A stretch of DNA of 8,483 bases from an uncultured Eubacteriales bacterium. Lineage in GTDB: Bacteria > Bacillota > Clostridia > Oscillospirales > Acutalibacteraceae. Under the pieces are notes generated by a model that ran no database searches, was not told where the DNA came from, and saw only the letters and a list, made by a program, of their open reading frames with translations. The stretch is taken from NCBI GenBank assembly GCA_934445015.1, contig CAKSDJ010000054.1, positions 1 to 8,483 of the forward strand. Reading direction: 5' to 3'. Each line of letters begins with the position of its first letter. The stretch's first letter is position 1. The position numbers and the translations under genes are program-made. This document shows, one piece after another, positions 6,918 through 8,483 of this stretch.

Positions 6918-7986
6918 CAGCTATTTCCTCCTTTGTTTTCTTTTTCAGTTGACCGCACGACGCATTTATATCTGCGCCTAAAGTTCTTCTTATTGTAGCG
7001 GTAATACCGTAATTTTCAAGTTTCTTTTGAAAAGCAAGTACCGATTTTAAATCAGGTTTTTTAAAACTGTTTTCTTTTACCGGATTTGCCGGAATAAGAT
7101 TAACGTGGCACATTATGCCTTTTAAACGTCCTGACAATTCCTTTGCGTTAGCACAGCTGTTGTTGACGCCGTCTATTAAAGCGTATTCAAACGAAATTCG
7201 ACGCGTTGTAATTTTCTGATACTCACGGCAGGCATTCAGTAATTCCGATATGTTCCATTTTTTATTCACCGGCATTGTCCGGCTTCGAATATCATCATTC
7301 GGTGCATGAAGTGAAACCGAAAGTGTTATAGGCATATTATACTCCGCCAATTTGTATATACCCGTAACAACACCGGAGGTTGAAAGCGATATATGCCTTA
7401 AACCGATATTCAAACCGTTTTCATCGCTGACAAGTTTCAGAAATTTAATACTGTTATCAAAGTTGTCAAGCGGTTCGCCCATACCCATCATAACAATATT
7501 TGATATTCTGATGCCGTTATCGCGTTGAGCATAAGTTATTTGTGAAAGCATTTCAGACGCGGTAAGATTTCGGGTCAGTCCATACAAGCCGGAAGCGCAA
7601 AATTTACATCCCATTCTGCACCCGACCTGAGTTGAAATACAAACCGTATAGCCGTGCTTATATTTCATAAGCACCGATTCAATAAGTTCACCGTCATACA
7701 GTTCATAAACAAATTTTACAGTGCCGTCAATCTGAGATACAAACCTACGCAGCGCCCTAACGGTGGCAATATAACACATACTTTCAAGTTTACGCCGCAA
7801 ATCAATCGGTATATTTGTCATTTCATCAAATGAGTCTATTCCTGACTGCAACCATTTAAAAATCTGGATTGCCCTGAATTTAGGTTGACCCATATCGATT
7901 AACAGTTGTGTCAGTTCCTGAAGATTCAATGACTTAATATCAATCTTATCTGTGATATGATCACCTGCTTTTTTGTAACAACGCAC
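6901..7986 (-). CDS. rlmN: Dual-specificity 23S rRNA (A2503-C2)/tRNA (A37-C2) methyltransferase RlmN
   Basis: RlmN is a radical-SAM enzyme that methylates C2 of adenine 2503 in 23S rRNA and adenine 37 in some tRNAs. With the GTG at 7986 the protein has 361 residues. The N-terminal accessory domain includes QPKFRAIQIFKWL (34-46). The radical-SAM cluster ligands are C123, C127 and C130 in GCRMGCKFC. C116 corresponds to the Cys that forms the covalent RNA adduct, and C344 in DINASCGQL corresponds to the methyl-carrying Cys. GMGEPLDN (168-175) is the SAM-binding motif. All catalytic residues are intact. The start is uncertain: the GTG at 7986 overlaps rsmB by 26 bases and has only a weak ribosome binding site, whereas a good AGGTGA (7966..7961) points to ATC at 7956, giving a typical N-terminus, TDKIDIKSLNL. 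An in-frame TTG at 7929 would remove conserved residues. The gene overlaps the phosphatase gene by 17 bases. Confidence 0.97.
   Translation of the reverse strand: MRCYKKAGDHITDKIDIKSLNLQELTQLLIDMGQPKFRAIQIFKWLQSGIDSFDEMTNIPIDLRRKLESMCYIATVRALRRFVSQIDGTVKFVYELYDGELIESVLMKYKHGYTVCISTQVGCRMGCKFCASGLYGLTRNLTASEMLSQITYAQRDNGIRISNIVMMGMGEPLDNFDNSIKFLKLVSDENGLNIGLRHISLSTSGVVTGIYKLAEYNMPITLSVSLHAPNDDIRSRTMPVNKKWNISELLNACREYQKITTRRISFEYALIDGVNNSCANAKELSGRLKGIMCHVNLIPANPVKENSFKKPDLKSVLAFQKKLENYGITATIRRTLGADINASCGQLKKKTKEEIAGANIC
6927..6934 (-). promoter_or_regulatory. Shine-Dalgarno of the PP2C gene, inside rlmN
   Basis: The minus strand reads AAAGGAGG, then AAATAGCTG, then the GTG start. It is the closest match to the consensus in the window and encodes part of the last codons of rlmN (Lys-Glu-Glu). 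It fixes the GTG as the phosphatase start. Confidence 0.8.
7952..7964 (-). repeat. Short inverted repeat at the rsmB stop and rlmN start region
   Basis: On the minus strand GTGAT, CAT, ATCAC form a perfect five-base inverted repeat with a three-base loop. It covers the rsmB stop codon and half of the Shine-Dalgarno-like sequence. A short hairpin of this kind is at most marginally stable and could arise by chance, so a regulatory role is unproven. Confidence 0.35.
7961..7966 (-). promoter_or_regulatory. Shine-Dalgarno-like AGGTGA at the rsmB/rlmN junction
   Basis: The minus strand reads AGGTGA, overlapping the rsmB TGA stop, followed by TCAT and then an in-frame ATC codon of rlmN. It extends to AGGTGATC, matching the sequence that precedes mntP. 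No ATG, GTG or TTG in the rlmN frame stands at a suitable distance, so the site either serves a non-standard start or is incidental. Confidence 0.4.
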
Positions 7987-8483
7987 AGTAAAATCCGTCT
8001 GTGCCGTCTGAGTGCGGCATAAATGTACGTTGGTATTTTAACTCATAATCGGTATGTTTGTCAAGAAAAGTGTTAATAATGCCCTCATTTTCGCATTTTC
8101 TTAATGTGCAGGTCGAATACAAAATACGACCGCCGACCCTTAAATATGTGTTTGCATTTTCTAAAATTTTGTGTTGTATCAGTGTAATATCACCATACGT
8201 GTCATAATTTTTATATTTGATTTCTGGCTTGCGTCGGATTACACCCAAACCGGAACACGGAACATCGCAAAGAATCGCATCAAACGTTCCTAACTCATTA
8301 TTTATTGCCGACGCGTCGTTTAACTTTGTATCAATAATATCTATTTTTAAACGCCCGGCGCCGTTATCAATAAGTTTTAAGCGTTGTTCGTAAATATCGC
8401 AGGCAATGATTTTACCGCTGTTTTCCATAAACTCAGCCATTGTAAACGTTTTTCCGCCCGGGGCTGCACATAAATCCAACACC
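7961..8483 (-). CDS. rsmB: RsmB-like 16S rRNA (cytosine C5)-methyltransferase (C-terminal part)
   Basis: The right edge of the window cuts this gene: 173 codons remain, beginning at a Val codon inside the SAM-binding motif, so the first visible GTG is not the real start. RsmB (Sun/Fmu) methylates C967 of 16S rRNA. Numbered from the first visible residue, the Rossmann methyltransferase core shows motif I, DLCAAPGGKT (3-12), an acidic residue at D29 that would hold the SAM ribose, motif IV, DVPCSGLG (73-80) with C76, and motif VI, YSTCT (122-126) with the probable nucleophile C125. The missing N-terminal part would contain the NusB-like RNA-binding domain that separates RsmB from related Nop2/RsmF enzymes. 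The identification as RsmB therefore rests partly on its position before rlmN, prpC, prkC and rsgA, which is the standard Firmicutes order. Confidence 0.92.
   Translation of the reverse strand, partial: VLDLCAAPGGKTFTMAEFMENSGKIIACDIYEQRLKLIDNGAGRLKIDIIDTKLNDASAINNELGTFDAILCDVPCSGLGVIRRKPEIKYKNYDTYGDITLIQHKILENANTYLRVGGRILYSTCTLRKCENEGIINTFLDKHTDYELKYQRTFMPHSDGTDGFYCALLQKSR

Larger units (their letters stand above)
1..8483 (-). other. Putative single polycistronic transcription unit
   Basis: All nine genes point the same way. Junctions from right to left are: overlap of 26 bases (or close spacing, depending on the rlmN start), overlap of 17, gap of 19, gap of 9, gap of 16, overlap of 1, gap of 0, and overlap of 8. 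No space for an intergenic promoter or terminator exists, and I saw no stem-loop followed by a T-run between genes. Promoters inside coding sequence cannot be ruled out. The main promoter and the end of the unit both lie outside the window. Confidence 0.75.

Noticed and set aside
7951..7965. TGTGA...TCACC pattern resembling a CRP/FNR-family operator
   Set aside because: The half-site spacing (TGTGA-TATGA-TCACC) is shorter than the usual CRP/FNR arrangement, it lies inside coding sequence with no promoter elements nearby, and it is explained by the stop and ribosome-binding sequence.
8480..8482. GTG at the right edge as the start of the methyltransferase
   Set aside because: It lies directly before the SAM-binding motif DLCAAPGGKT; the family needs a long N-terminal part, so this is an internal Val codon of a gene cut by the window edge.

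Overview
This 8,483-base window looks like core chromosome from a low-GC Gram-positive anaerobe, most likely a member of the Clostridia (Oscillospirales/Ruminococcus-like). That placement is inferred from the AT-rich codon use, the Gram-positive-type PASTA kinase and phosphatase pair, the order of the genes, and a TOPRIM/DUF4093-type protein after holA. No species can be named from the sequence alone.

Every supported gene lies on the minus strand, so transcription runs from the right edge to the left edge. In that order the genes are: the C-terminal part of an RsmB-like 16S rRNA cytosine methyltransferase (cut by the right edge); rlmN (23S rRNA/tRNA adenine C2 methyltransferase); a PP2C Ser/Thr phosphatase (PrpC/Stp type); a membrane Ser/Thr kinase with PASTA repeats (PrkC/Stk type); rsgA (GTPase of small-subunit maturation); mntP (manganese exporter); a ComEC-like competence channel without the usual C-terminal hydrolase domain; holA (DNA polymerase III delta, clamp loader); and the first 38 codons of a TOPRIM protein of the RNase M5/DUF4093 type (cut by the left edge).

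The packing is extreme. Neighbouring genes overlap by 26, 17, 1 or 8 bases, abut exactly, or are separated by at most 19 bases. No gap is large enough to hold a conventional promoter, terminator, riboswitch or RNA gene, so the window reads as one long polycistronic unit whose promoter lies beyond the right edge. Several internal starts (rsgA, comEC, holA) have no recognisable Shine-Dalgarno sequence and probably rely on translational coupling. Others (the phosphatase, the kinase, mntP, the TOPRIM gene) have clear ones.

Functionally the right half is the familiar Firmicutes block that joins rRNA modification (rsmB, rlmN), reversible Ser/Thr phosphorylation that senses the cell wall (phosphatase and kinase), and ribosome assembly (rsgA). 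The left half joins DNA uptake (comEC) and replication (holA), which are also neighbours in Bacillus, to a possible rRNA-processing nuclease. mntP sits at the junction of the two blocks.

I found no mobile element, CRISPR array, tRNA, rRNA or clear horizontal-transfer signature, and no convincing new system. The points most worth a second look are the apparent lack of a standard start codon for rlmN, the ComEC protein without its hydrolase domain, and unusual extracellular cysteine pairs in the kinase and in ComEC.
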